The notes beneath the pieces were generated by a model. It was not told where the DNA came from and searched no databases. It saw only the letters and a list, made by a program, of their open reading frames with translations. 14,442 nucleotides of DNA from Dehalococcoidia bacterium (GTDB lineage: Bacteria; Chloroflexota; Dehalococcoidia; Dehalococcoidales; CSSed11-197), in the NCBI GenBank assembly GCA_003552785.1, contig PUOQ01000023.1, forward strand, positions 1-14,442. The letters are read 5' to 3'. Below, one piece after another: positions 1-6,693 of the stretch. Position numbers and translations under genes: made by a program. Numbering within the stretch: position 1 is the stretch's first letter; each line of letters begins with the position of its first letter.

Positions 1-1644
1 CAGCAGGAATCGGGCAGAGTCTGCCTCCCGGGTTACTGTGCCTATGATGCCTTTCCCGCCACGGTGCTGCGGTGAGAACCTTTCTGCTGGAACACGCTTA
101 ATAAAACCTCGCTCGGTAAGAGTCACCATCATCGCCTGGTGTGGTATCAAATCCTCTTCACTGAAGGCCAGGGCTTCCTGTTCATTGATTTCACTGCGGC
201 GCGAATTTGCTTCCTTGGATTTTAAGTTGCTCACTTCTTTTTTAACTATGGCAAGCATTTTCCCGGGGCTTGCCAGCAAGTCTTCAAGATAGCTGATTGT
301 CTTGATGACCTCTTCATATTCATCCAGAATTTTCTGTCGTTCAAGATTTGCCAGTCTGCGAAGCTGCATATCAAGAATGGCCTGGGCTTGAGTCTGAGTG
401 AGCTCGAACCGTGTCATAAGCGCACCACGGGCTTCTTCGGCAGATTTTGAAGCTCGGATGGTTTGGATAACCTGATCAATAAAATCAAGGGCGATTTTCA
501 AGCCCTCCAGTATATGAGCTCTTTCTTTAGCCCCTTTTAATTCATATTGGGAGCGCCGCGTTAGGACTTCCTGACGGAAGTTGATGAAGTTTTGCAGGGC
601 TTCCTTAAGGCTGAGCACCCGCGGCTGGCCGTCAACCAGTGCCAGCATGTTTATGAAAAAGGTGGACTGCAGTGGCGTGTGCTTGAAAAGGTTGTTAAGC
701 ACCTGCTGTGGCTGAGCTTCCCTTTTCAATTCTATGACGATGCGCATGCCCTGCCTGTCGGATTCATCTCTCAATTCGCTTATACCGGTGATCTTTTTGT
801 CTTTGGTAAGATTGGCGATGCGTTCTATCAGCCCGGCTTTGTTAACCTGATATGGCAGTTCGTTAACAATAACCTGGTAGCGCCCATTGGGGGCTTCATC
901 AATATAGGTGCGGGCTTTTATTACAACGCGGCCATGCCCGGTGGCATAAGCGCTCCTTATGCCTTCGACCCCCTGAATAATGGCTCCGGTGGGGAAATCC
1001 GGCCCTTTGACTATTTCCATCATTTCACTGACAGAAGCTTCCGGGTTGTCAATCAGGTAGGTGATAGCGGAGCAAATCTCACCCAGGTTATGGGGCGGTA
1101 TGGAAGTTGCCATACCAACAGCAATGCCCGAAGAACCGTTTACAAGCAGGTTGGGCAGGCGGCTGGGCAAGACAGAAGGCTCTGTCAGGCTATCATCGAA
1201 ATTGGGGACAAAATCAACAGTATCCTTGTCAATGTCCAAAAGCATTTGTTCGGCGATGGCCCGCAGCCTTACCTCGGTATAGCGCATGGCCGCTGGCGGG
1301 TCGTTATCCACACTGCCGAAGTTGCCCTGCCCGTCAACGAGCGTATGGCGCATGGAAAAATCCTGGGCCATACGCACCATGGCATCATATACCGAAGAAT
1401 CGCCATGGGGGTGGTACTTACCCAGTACTTCACCTACCACTCGGGCACTTTTTTTATGGGGGCTGTTGTGGGTAATGCCGAGATCGCGCATTGCATACAA
1501 TATGCGCCTCTGCACCGGTTTCAACCCATCCCTTGCATCCGGGAGCGCCCGGGCAACTATTACACTCATTGCGTAGTCCAGGTAGGAACTGCGCATTTCA
1601 TCTTCAATTTTGATTTCCCTGACTGTACCTGTGCTTACATCCAT
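1..1644 (-). CDS. gyrA: DNA gyrase subunit A, N-terminal 548 residues (runs off left edge)
   Basis: GyrA is the DNA breakage-reunion subunit of gyrase (GyrA2GyrB2), which introduces negative supercoils using ATP. Translating the reverse strand from the ATG at 1644 gives MDVSTGTVREIKIEDEMRSS and then a continuous GyrA sequence to the window edge. The catalytic tyrosine is Tyr122 in AAMRYTEVRL. The quinolone-determining region reads HPHGDSSVYD, with Ser83 and Asp87 as in sensitive E. coli gyrase. A GyrA-box-like motif, QHRGGKG, lies at residues 526-532; this motif separates gyrase from topoisomerase IV ParC. The missing part should be the C-terminal DNA-wrapping beta-pinwheel, about 250-300 residues. 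The ribosome-binding sequence TAGGAG overlaps the stop codon of the upstream TPR gene, which suggests translational coupling in one operon. Confidence 0.97.
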   Translation of the reverse strand, partial: MDVSTGTVREIKIEDEMRSSYLDYAMSVIVARALPDARDGLKPVQRRILYAMRDLGITHNSPHKKSARVVGEVLGKYHPHGDSSVYDAMVRMAQDFSMRHTLVDGQGNFGSVDNDPPAAMRYTEVRLRAIAEQMLLDIDKDTVDFVPNFDDSLTEPSVLPSRLPNLLVNGSSGIAVGMATSIPPHNLGEICSAITYLIDNPEASVSEMMEIVKGPDFPTGAIIQGVEGIRSAYATGHGRVVIKARTYIDEAPNGRYQVIVNELPYQVNKAGLIERIANLTKDKKITGISELRDESDRQGMRIVIELKREAQPQQVLNNLFKHTPLQSTFFINMLALVDGQPRVLSLKEALQNFINFRQEVLTRRSQYELKGAKERAHILEGLKIALDFIDQVIQTIRASKSAEEARGALMTRFELTQTQAQAILDMQLRRLANLERQKILDEYEEVIKTISYLEDLLASPGKMLAIVKKEVSNLKSKEANSRRSEINEQEALAFSEEDLIPHQAMMVTLTERGFIKRVPAERFSPQHRGGKGIIGTVTREADSARFLL

Positions 1645-1654
1645 TTATGTGCTC

Positions 1655-2461
1655 CTAGCGGGTTTCTTCCTGGTCATCATAATTGTTATCGGTTGCATCT
1701 GTCCAGCTATCCGTGTCATCGCTATCGATAAGCAGCCCCTCATCGCCTGACTCATCAGTCAAGCCGGATTTCGAGGCGGAAAGCAGGCCTGTCCTGTAGT
1801 GTTCAAATCGTTCAGCGCTTCTCGAAGGGAAAGAGATAATGCCTCTTTGGGATGGATGTTTATATACTTCCCTTATAATGATAGCTTTTGATCCAGTAGC
1901 ACTGATAACCTTTGCAGAGTATATATTCCCGCCTTTGATGAGTTTAATCAGCCGCTGGCTGTGACGGGGGTCTACTATTCCCAGATATTCACCACGGGCA
2001 CTCTCAACCTTGAGGTTTGTTCCGTCAATTATGAGCTCGACTTTTTCTCCGGCAACCATGCTGGCCCAGGTTTCACGGGGGGCTTCCTGCTGCAGGCTTA
2101 CAACACCTGCCTTACCGGGTTCTTCTATAAAATGCTCCGGATCCAGCCTGTTAGGCGAGGGAGATTTATGCCTGGCTCCTTCACCGAGCTGGGAAAGACG
2201 GCGCAGGTTTTTCTCGGCAATAGAATTATACGGGTCCAGTTCATATGCATGGCTATAGGCGTCTCTGGCAGCAGCATATTCACCAAGCTCCATGTAAGCC
2301 CTGCCGAGCCGGTTATAGGCATCGACATCACTGGGTGAGTTTTCTAAAATGGCCAGATTGGCAGCTACTGCTTCCTGCCAGCGGCCTTCAATGGCAAGGT
2401 TTATGGCCTTACGGCTGTTACCGGGTAGAACAAATACGGGTTTTTTAATTTCTGGTGTCAT
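1655..2461 (-). CDS. TPR-repeat protein co-transcribed with gyrA
   Basis: This is a 268-residue protein of unknown function. Residues about 28-92 form tetratricopeptide repeats, with the pattern AYNRLGRAYMELGEYAAARD followed by AYELDP; such repeats usually bind protein partners. Residues about 135-215 form a separate beta-rich domain (VELIIDGTNLKVE, GEYLGIVDPRHSQRLIKLI, GGNIYSAKVI) ending near SFPSRS. The last 40 residues are highly acidic (DESGDEG, DSDDTDSW) and probably disordered. No signal peptide is visible, so it is likely cytoplasmic. The start at 2461 has AGGAAGAGG just upstream. The stop codon lies 10 bases before gyrA, so the two genes almost certainly share an mRNA. The TPR call is firm; a role connected to gyrase is only inferred from position. 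Confidence 0.85.
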   Translation of the reverse strand: MTPEIKKPVFVLPGNSRKAINLAIEGRWQEAVAANLAILENSPSDVDAYNRLGRAYMELGEYAAARDAYSHAYELDPYNSIAEKNLRRLSQLGEGARHKSPSPNRLDPEHFIEEPGKAGVVSLQQEAPRETWASMVAGEKVELIIDGTNLKVESARGEYLGIVDPRHSQRLIKLIKGGNIYSAKVISATGSKAIIIREVYKHPSQRGIISFPSRSAERFEHYRTGLLSASKSGLTDESGDEGLLIDSDDTDSWTDATDNNYDDQEETR

Positions 2462-2477
2462 CCATCCTCTTCCTGTA

Positions 2478-2483
2478 ATTATA
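2478..2483 (-). promoter_or_regulatory. Possible -10 element for the TPR-gyrA operon
   Basis: The minus strand reads TATAAT about 17 bases ahead of the TPR gene start. No good -35 hexamer sits at 16-18 bases, so this is a weak call. It implies a very short 5' leader. The rest of 2484-2595 is AT-rich and shows nothing else I can support. Confidence 0.35.
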
Positions 2484-2595
2484 GTTTATAACTGTTGGCT
2501 GTTTTAGTAAACTACTTTGATTTATCAGCACAAGCTTAAAATACTAAACGATATATATGGTGTTTGGCAAGGTGTTGGTGCTAAAGATTTTTAAA

Positions 2596-2623
2596 TTGAC
2601 GCAATTAATGTGTATATGATAAT
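2596..2623 (+). promoter_or_regulatory. Promoter for the Cys-rich mini-protein and NifU operon
   Basis: TTGACG at 2596-2601 and GATAAT at 2618-2623 are separated by 16 bases. Each differs from the sigma-70 consensus at one position. Transcription would begin near 2630, about 37 bases before the first start codon. Confidence 0.55.
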
Positions 2624-2666
2624 CTCAAATCAAAATAAGCTCAAATTTTAAACCAAGGAGTTAAAT

Positions 2667-2798
2667 ATGTGCCAGCCAGGCGAGTGCCAGAATCCTGAAA
2701 AATTAAAAGGCGTTCCCGGAGATTGTTCTGCTGAACAGGTATTTGAGTGCCACGGCGTCATTAAAGACGAAGAAAAAGAAAATTCAAATAAAGAATAA
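2667..2798 (+). CDS. 43-residue four-cysteine small protein
   Basis: The product starts MCQPGECQNPEKLKGVPGDC and continues SAEQVFECHGVIKDEEKEN to a TAA at 2796-2798. The start is strongly supported by AAGGAG seven bases upstream. The four cysteines (residues 2, 7, 20, 28) and His29 in a FECHG motif suggest a metal or Fe-S site; no signal peptide or membrane segment is seen. From memory, unverified, short proteins with a C..PE.LK..P..CS.EQ...CHG pattern occur in Dehalococcoidia and some archaea with no assigned function. It lies 31 bases ahead of the NifU-like gene, and both have the same ACCAAGGAGTTA ribosome-binding context, so they are probably co-expressed and may share a role in Fe-S cluster handling. 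That role is inference. Confidence 0.8.
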   Translation: MCQPGECQNPEKLKGVPGDCSAEQVFECHGVIKDEEKENSNKE

Positions 2799-2829
2799 TA
2801 TAAAAATAAAATATACCAAGGAGTTATTA

Positions 2830-3051
2830 ATGCGAGAAGAAGTAGCAACGGTGCTCGAGAAAATCCGCCCCAACCTGCAGGCTGATGGCGGTGATGTTGA
2901 GCTGGTAGATGTCAGCGAGGACGGTGTCGTAAAGGTCAAGCTCACCGGGGCTTGCGCTGGTTGCCCAATGTCTTCCATGACCTTGAAAAATGGTATTGAG
3001 AGGTTGCTCAAACAGGAAGTTACCGGGGTCAAAGAAGTAGTAGGCGTTTAA
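2830..3051 (+). CDS. NifU-like (Nfu) iron-sulfur cluster scaffold/carrier
   Basis: This is a 73-residue protein made only of the NifU C-terminal domain. It contains LQADGGDVELVDV and GACAGCPMSSMTLKNGIE, with the cluster-binding pair Cys42-x-x-Cys45. Members of this family hold a labile 4Fe-4S cluster, usually at a dimer interface, and pass it to apo-proteins. I chose the ATG at 2830 because AAGGAG lies 7 bases upstream and the product then begins MREEVATVLEKIRP, as family members do. The reading frame continues upstream to 2743, but that stretch overlaps the preceding small gene and is low-complexity lysine-rich. It is the second gene of a two-gene operon ending at the terminator at 3073-3117. 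Confidence 0.93.
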   Translation: MREEVATVLEKIRPNLQADGGDVELVDVSEDGVVKVKLTGACAGCPMSSMTLKNGIERLLKQEVTGVKEVVGV

Positions 3052-3072
3052 GGTTTTTATCAACCGGTAATT

Positions 3073-3117
3073 AAATAAACAGGGCAGGGTCTTTTAAAGC
3101 CCGCCCTGTTTATTTTT
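3073..3117. terminator. Bidirectional intrinsic terminator between nifU-like gene and lysC
   Basis: AAATAAACAGGGC (3073-3085) is the perfect inverse complement of GCCCTGTTTATTT (3103-3115). The hairpin ends in T-runs in both directions. It serves the plus-strand operon and the convergent lysC gene, whose TAA stop (3110-3112) sits inside one arm. Confidence 0.88.
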
Positions 3118-4333
3118 GAGCCTGCTCCAGCTCAAATGCACGGTGTAAAGCCCTGACTGCGTCTTTAACCTTTTCTTCTTTGATAATGCAGGTAATGCGT
3201 ATTTCAGAAGTTGAAATGAGCATGATATTGATGCCTTCACGGCTGAGTGCGGTAAACATTTTGGCGGCAAACCCCGGTGTATTCTGGATTCCTGTACCGA
3301 TAATGCTCACCTTGCCAACATCAGAATCGCTAACATAGTCTCTGGCGCCTATTTCCAGGGCTGCCGGTTTTACGATCTGCATGGCTGGGCCAAGGTCGTT
3401 TTTGGCGATGGTGAAAGTCAGGTCGGTAATGTTTTCTATACTCGCATTTTGTACGATGGTGTCAACGCTGATGCCGGCGGTGGCAAGCTTTTCGAATATT
3501 GTAGCTGCTATTCCCGGCTTGTCGGGCACACCTACAACAGTGATCTTTGCCACGTTTAAGTCGTGGGCTATACCGGTTACTTTGTTTCTTCCTTCCACAG
3601 TTATTCCTCCATGGATTAACGTTCCACTAGTATTTGAGAAGCTGGAGGTTACCAGAATAGGTATAGAAAAGAGTTGCCCGAGCTCTACAGCGCGAGGGTG
3701 CATTACTTTGGCTCCGTAGGTACTCATTTCAAGCATTTCTTCGTAACCAGCTTCATCCAGTTTTCTGGCCTGGCTGACAATGCGGGGATCGGCGGTGAAT
3801 ACGCCTTCTACGTCAGTGCATATTTCACACCTGTCTGCTTTTAAGCTGGCAGCCAGCGCTACAGCGGTAGTGTCCGAGCCGCCTCGCCCTAGAGTCGTGG
3901 TGTCCATTTCTTCATTTATACCCTGGAAACCGGCCACTATAACAATATTGCCTTTTTTTATTTCTTTCCGAAGGCGCTTTGGGTCGATATTCATGATTCT
4001 CGCGCGGGAGTAAGAGTTGTCGGTGCGTATACCCGCTTGAGCTCCGGTTAAGCTTATGGCAGAAGCACCCAGGCTTTTAAGCCCCATGGCAAGCAGTGTA
4101 GAAGAAACAACCTCCCCTGTCGAGAGCAATACATCCAGTTCACGGGCGCTTGGGCTGTCACTAACCTTGTTGGCAAGTTCAAGGAGTTCGTCGGTAGTAT
4201 CTCCCATGGCAGAAACGACTACCACGACCTGATTGTCCTGCTCTCTGGCCTGCACGATCCTGCGGGCAACATTCATTATCTTTTCTGCGCTGGCTACTGA
4301 TGAACCGCCGTATTTTTGAACAATCAAAGACAT
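3110..4333 (-). CDS. lysC: Aspartate kinase
   Basis: Aspartokinase phosphorylates L-aspartate with ATP, the first step toward lysine/diaminopimelate, threonine, methionine and isoleucine. The 407-residue length matches monofunctional bacterial enzymes. The N-terminal kinase domain starts MSLIVQKYGGSSVASAEKI, with the nucleotide-binding KYGGSS at residues 7-12. It also shows LLSTGEVVSSTLLA, TTLGRGGSDTTAVALAA and EICTDVEGVFTADPR. From about residue 265 there are two ACT domains (VVGVPDKPGIAATIFEKLA and IIGTGIQNTPGFAAKMFTAL), the usual site of allosteric feedback by lysine and/or threonine. The start is preceded by AAAAGGG. No internal methionine begins the ACT region, so I see no evidence for a separate beta-subunit start as in Bacillus. 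No lysine riboswitch is recognisable in the leader. Confidence 0.96.
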   Translation of the reverse strand: MSLIVQKYGGSSVASAEKIMNVARRIVQAREQDNQVVVVVSAMGDTTDELLELANKVSDSPSARELDVLLSTGEVVSSTLLAMGLKSLGASAISLTGAQAGIRTDNSYSRARIMNIDPKRLRKEIKKGNIVIVAGFQGINEEMDTTTLGRGGSDTTAVALAASLKADRCEICTDVEGVFTADPRIVSQARKLDEAGYEEMLEMSTYGAKVMHPRAVELGQLFSIPILVTSSFSNTSGTLIHGGITVEGRNKVTGIAHDLNVAKITVVGVPDKPGIAATIFEKLATAGISVDTIVQNASIENITDLTFTIAKNDLGPAMQIVKPAALEIGARDYVSDSDVGKVSIIGTGIQNTPGFAAKMFTALSREGINIMLISTSEIRITCIIKEEKVKDAVRALHRAFELEQAQK

Positions 4334-4517
4334 TTTCCGGCCCTTTTCTTTTTTCTGGTATTGCAGACAATCTCAATCGAATGCTGTTAATTGGCTGCCC
4401 TGTCCGCAATAGACCTAAATAACGGTAACCTCTGTCCTATTCTATAATTTTTTGGCCTTTTAATGCCACTTTTTTAACAATAAAGTAATTGGCTTTCCGG
4501 TACTTGTATAAAATGTA

Positions 4518-4545
4518 TTGACATTTTTTTATTATAAGCTATAAT
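4518..4545 (+). promoter_or_regulatory. Near-consensus sigma-70 promoter driving the structured RNA
   Basis: A perfect TTGACA (4518-4523) and a perfect TATAAT (4540-4545) are separated by 16 bases. Transcription would start near 4552, at the 5' hairpin of the RNA element. This is the best-matching promoter in the window, although no conventional protein gene follows it on this strand. Confidence 0.8.
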
Positions 4546-4600
4546 GACAGTAGAAGGGACCACAGGAGAACCCTTCTAAACCGGAGAAGGAGGTGGCGTT

Positions 4601-4678
4601 ATGGGAATAATAGCCCGGTATTGCCGCAGAAAATTCCCTTGTAACCGCTCCTTGCTGGTGAGAGGTGAAGGCTTTTAG
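4601..4678 (+). CDS. Possible 25-residue peptide ORF inside the structured RNA
   Basis: An unusually complete ribosome-binding sequence, GAAGGAGGTG (4586-4595), precedes ATG at 4601 by 5 bases. The frame encodes MGIIARYCRRKF, continues PCNRSLLVRGEGF and stops at TAG 4676-4678. The peptide is basic (6 Arg and 1 Lys in 25 residues) with two cysteines. The ribosome-binding sequence and start codon lie in a predicted hairpin (4593-4627), so translation could be conditional. The match could equally be a structural element of the RNA that resembles a Shine-Dalgarno sequence by chance. Confidence 0.25.
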   Translation: MGIIARYCRRKFPCNRSLLVRGEGF

Positions 4679-4825
4679 CATCACCGGTGAGGAGCACGGG
4701 AAGGCTCCTGAGCTTTACAGTAGAGCAGCTCCCTTAAGATGAAAGGGACCATCTGGTGTTTTGCCAGGAAGGTAAAGTAGGGAGCGAAGCAAGTTTTAAG
4801 CTAGTTACAGTTGAATATCAATTAA

Positions 4826-4863
4826 AGGCTCCGCAGATTTCTGCGGAGCCTCTTTTGGTTTTT
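4826..4863 (+). terminator. Intrinsic terminator of the structured RNA
   Basis: A perfect 11-bp stem, AGGCTCCGCAG/CTGCGGAGCCT (4826-4836 with 4841-4851), has an ATTT loop and is followed by TCTTTTGGTTTTT. On the minus strand it lies just past the secG stop and could also end the gatB-secG transcript, although the T-run on that side is weaker. Confidence 0.9.
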
Positions 4864-4870
4864 GAGCTGT

Positions 4871-5089
4871 TTATGACACTACCAGTATCAGAAGGGCTAT
4901 GCCGATAAAAAGAACCGTTAACAGGATAGTCAGGTTAAACAGAAGCTTTTCGAAACCTCTCCTGGTACGGTAGACGGTGTCTGCCTGACCGAAAATACCC
5001 CCGAGGCCCCCGCCTCTTACCTGTAACAGCAGGACGGCAACCAGTGCTATTGAAATAATAATCTGGGCTATTAAAAGATAAGTTTGCAT
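4871..5089 (-). CDS. secG: Preprotein translocase subunit SecG
   Basis: SecG is the small membrane partner of SecYE and stimulates SecA-driven export. The 72-residue product has two membrane segments: residues about 3-23 (LLIAQIIISIALVAVLLLQV) and about 50-71 (LFNLTILLTVLFIGIALLIL). Between them is the family-typical glycine-rich loop RGGGLGGIFGQADTVY. Length and topology are normal for SecG. The gene begins 9 bases after the gatB stop codon, so the two are probably co-transcribed. The nearest Shine-Dalgarno-like sequence (GGAAGG) lies in the gatB tail about 13 bases from the start, which is long and may mean translation depends on ribosomes finishing gatB. Confidence 0.93.
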   Translation of the reverse strand: MQTYLLIAQIIISIALVAVLLLQVRGGGLGGIFGQADTVYRTRRGFEKLLFNLTILLTVLFIGIALLILVVS

Positions 5090-5098
5090 ATTATAAAA

Positions 5099-6556
5099 TT
5101 AACCTTCCCTTAGTTTACGTTCTAATATATCAGTGGCTGTAGTTGGGTTTGCCCTGCCCCTGGTGAGCCGCATCATTTGCCCGATGAGATACTTAAGGGC
5201 CTTCTCTTTACCGGCGTGGTAATCGGCGACTGCTGAAGGGTGGGCTTCAATGACCTGTGCAGCAAAAACGTCCAGTTCACTTGAGGCACTTATTTGGGTC
5301 AGCCCTTTTTCTTCTACCAGGCTGGCAGCATTTTTGCCCGTGTCAAACATCTCTTCCAAAACCATCTTGGCGGTAGCCATGTTTATGGAAGATTTTGCAA
5401 CCATTTCTAAAAGCTCTGAAAAGCCCCGGGCAGAAACTCTGGCACCGAATGCTTCGAGGTCAATATTCTGGTTGTTTACTATATTTAAGACGGGGCCGGC
5501 TACCCAGTTGGCTACTTCTTTTGGCCCCTGCCCGGTTAGCTGTAGTACCTGTTCAAAGTAATCCGCCGTTTCCTTGCTGGCGGTTAAAAGACCCGCATCA
5601 TAGGCGGAAAGGCTGTATTCTGACATAAACCTGCTCGCCCGCTCGTCGGGCAGCTCCGGCAGCTGTTTTTTGATGCTTTCCACCCATTCCCGTTCTATTA
5701 CCAGAGGGGGCAAATCAGGCTCCGGGAAGTAGCGATAATCATGGGCAAATTCTTTGGACCGCTGGGATACGGTTTGTCCGGTTTCATCAACCCAGCCCCG
5801 GGTTTCCTGGGCCAGCGTTTTACCCTCCTGGATTAAATTGTATTGCCTTTCACTTTCATATACAAGCGCCCGGTAAACCGCCTTGAAGCTGTTCATGTTT
5901 TTAACTTCCACCTTGGTTTTAAGCTCGCTGGAGCCTCTTGGGCGCAGCGATATGTTGGCGTCGCAACGGAAGCTCCCCTCTTCCATATTGGCTGCTGATA
6001 CACCCAGGTAGCGTAAAATGCTCCTGAGCTTAATAAGGTAATTACGTGCTTCAGCCGGTGAGCGCATATCCGGCTCGGATACAATTTCTATAAGAGGCAC
6101 GCCACTGCGGTTTGCATCCATCAGGCTGTAGCCATCGCTGCCTGTGCCCCGGTGCAGTAGTTTGCACACGTCTTCTTCCAGGTGAACACGGGTTACGCCC
6201 AGCCGCCTGTTTTTGCCGTCCGTTTCAACGTAAATAAAGCCTTCAAGGCCGAAAGGTCGGTCGTACTGGCTTATCTGGTACCCTTTTACCAGATCGGGGT
6301 ACATATAGTTCTTACGGTCGAACTTGGTGTTTTCCGGTACAGAGCAATTAAGTGCCAGAGCAGTCAGTATGGTATTTTCAATCGCCTGCCTGTTTATGGT
6401 AGGCAGCACCCCGGGCATTCCAAGGCATACCGGACATACCCGGCTGTTGGGCGATGCACTGGCATAATCTGCCCCGCAACGGCAAAACATCTTGGAGCGG
6501 GTAGTCAGCTGGGCATGCACTTCAAGGCCGATTACGGTTTCAAATTGTTCGTTCAT
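5099..6556 (-). CDS. gatB: Asp-tRNA(Asn)/Glu-tRNA(Gln) amidotransferase subunit B
   Basis: GatB is the tRNA-binding and kinase-like subunit of GatCAB. GatCAB converts mischarged Glu-tRNA(Gln) and/or Asp-tRNA(Asn) to Gln-tRNA and Asn-tRNA in organisms lacking the direct synthetases. The 485-residue product is of typical length. It begins with MNEQFETVIGLEVHAQLTT and has the zinc-site cysteines FCRCGA and RVCPVCLGMPG. Core motifs include KFDRKNYMYPDLVKGYQISQ, RVHLEEDVCKLLH, GVPLIEIVSEPD, SFRCDANISLRP and the EVKNMNSFKAVYRA segment. The C-terminal roughly 150 residues form the helical, YqeY-like tail that recognises the tRNA elbow. GatA and GatC are not in this window. The start lies only about 6 bases from the predicted transcription start and has no Shine-Dalgarno sequence, so translation may be close to leaderless. 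Confidence 0.97.
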   Translation of the reverse strand: MNEQFETVIGLEVHAQLTTRSKMFCRCGADYASASPNSRVCPVCLGMPGVLPTINRQAIENTILTALALNCSVPENTKFDRKNYMYPDLVKGYQISQYDRPFGLEGFIYVETDGKNRRLGVTRVHLEEDVCKLLHRGTGSDGYSLMDANRSGVPLIEIVSEPDMRSPAEARNYLIKLRSILRYLGVSAANMEEGSFRCDANISLRPRGSSELKTKVEVKNMNSFKAVYRALVYESERQYNLIQEGKTLAQETRGWVDETGQTVSQRSKEFAHDYRYFPEPDLPPLVIEREWVESIKKQLPELPDERASRFMSEYSLSAYDAGLLTASKETADYFEQVLQLTGQGPKEVANWVAGPVLNIVNNQNIDLEAFGARVSARGFSELLEMVAKSSINMATAKMVLEEMFDTGKNAASLVEEKGLTQISASSELDVFAAQVIEAHPSAVADYHAGKEKALKYLIGQMMRLTRGRANPTTATDILERKLREG

Positions 6557-6568
6557 TTTAACCCGATA

Positions 6569-6597
6569 AGTATAACAATATTATTTTTTGCTTACAA
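6569..6597 (-). promoter_or_regulatory. Promoter of gatB-secG
   Basis: On the minus strand TTGTAA (6597-6592) and TATACT (6574-6569) are separated by 17 bases. The predicted start near 6562 leaves only a few bases of leader before the gatB ATG at 6556. Confidence 0.5.
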
Positions 6598-6637
6598 GGT
6601 TAAGCTTGACTTCCGTTGTTTAAGCTCGGGGTTGTGC

Positions 6638-6667
6638 TTGACAGGGCTTTAAACAGGCTATTAAACT
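6638..6667 (+). promoter_or_regulatory. Promoter upstream of the riboswitch and tup operon
   Basis: A perfect TTGACA at 6638-6643 is followed after 18 bases by TAAACT (6662-6667), a 4-of-6 match. A start near 6674 would put the riboswitch at the very 5' end of the transcript. Confidence 0.5.
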
Positions 6668-6693
6668 AATGGTGACAATTAAATATCCGGGTT

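Larger units (their letters stand above)
4552..4863 (+). ncRNA. Structured non-coding RNA of unknown family (about 300 nt)
   Basis: This stretch has a consensus promoter, no long reading frame and an intrinsic terminator, so it should make a discrete transcript. Helices visible by eye are: TAGAAGGG/CCCTTCTA (4551-4558 with 4571-4578); GTGGC/GCCGC (4593-4597 with 4623-4627) with an inner GGG/CCC; a 15-bp helix with G-U pairs (4647-4661 with 4681-4695) extended by TTCCC/GGGAA (4634-4638 with 4698-4702); GCTTT/AGAGC (4712-4716 with 4722-4726); and GCTCCCT/AGGGAGC (4728-4734 with 4779-4785) enclosing CTGGT/GCCAG (4753-4757 with 4763-4767). The multi-hairpin layout does not match 6S RNA, and I find no RNase P, tmRNA, SRP or T-box core sequences. 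Both genes downstream are on the opposite strand, so it is not an obvious leader. Its function is unknown to me. Confidence 0.7.

Noticed and set aside
592..1731. A 379-codon plus-strand ORF opposite gyrA, and smaller ones at 1061-1576
   Set aside because: They are shadows of the well-supported gyrA frame; the translations show no domain and there are no ribosome-binding signals.
1961..2338. Plus-strand ORF opposite the TPR gene
   Set aside because: Antisense to a clear TPR reading frame; no signal or motif in the translation.
2743..2829. Upstream extension of the NifU frame
   Set aside because: It overlaps the small Cys-rich gene and the intergenic leader and is low-complexity; the ribosome-binding site at 2817-2822 marks ATG 2830 as the start.
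4334..4517. Possible lysine riboswitch or other leader element before lysC
   Set aside because: No lysine-riboswitch sequence blocks or strong hairpins are visible on the minus strand; only a weak promoter-like TATAGA near 4440. I see nothing else supportable here.
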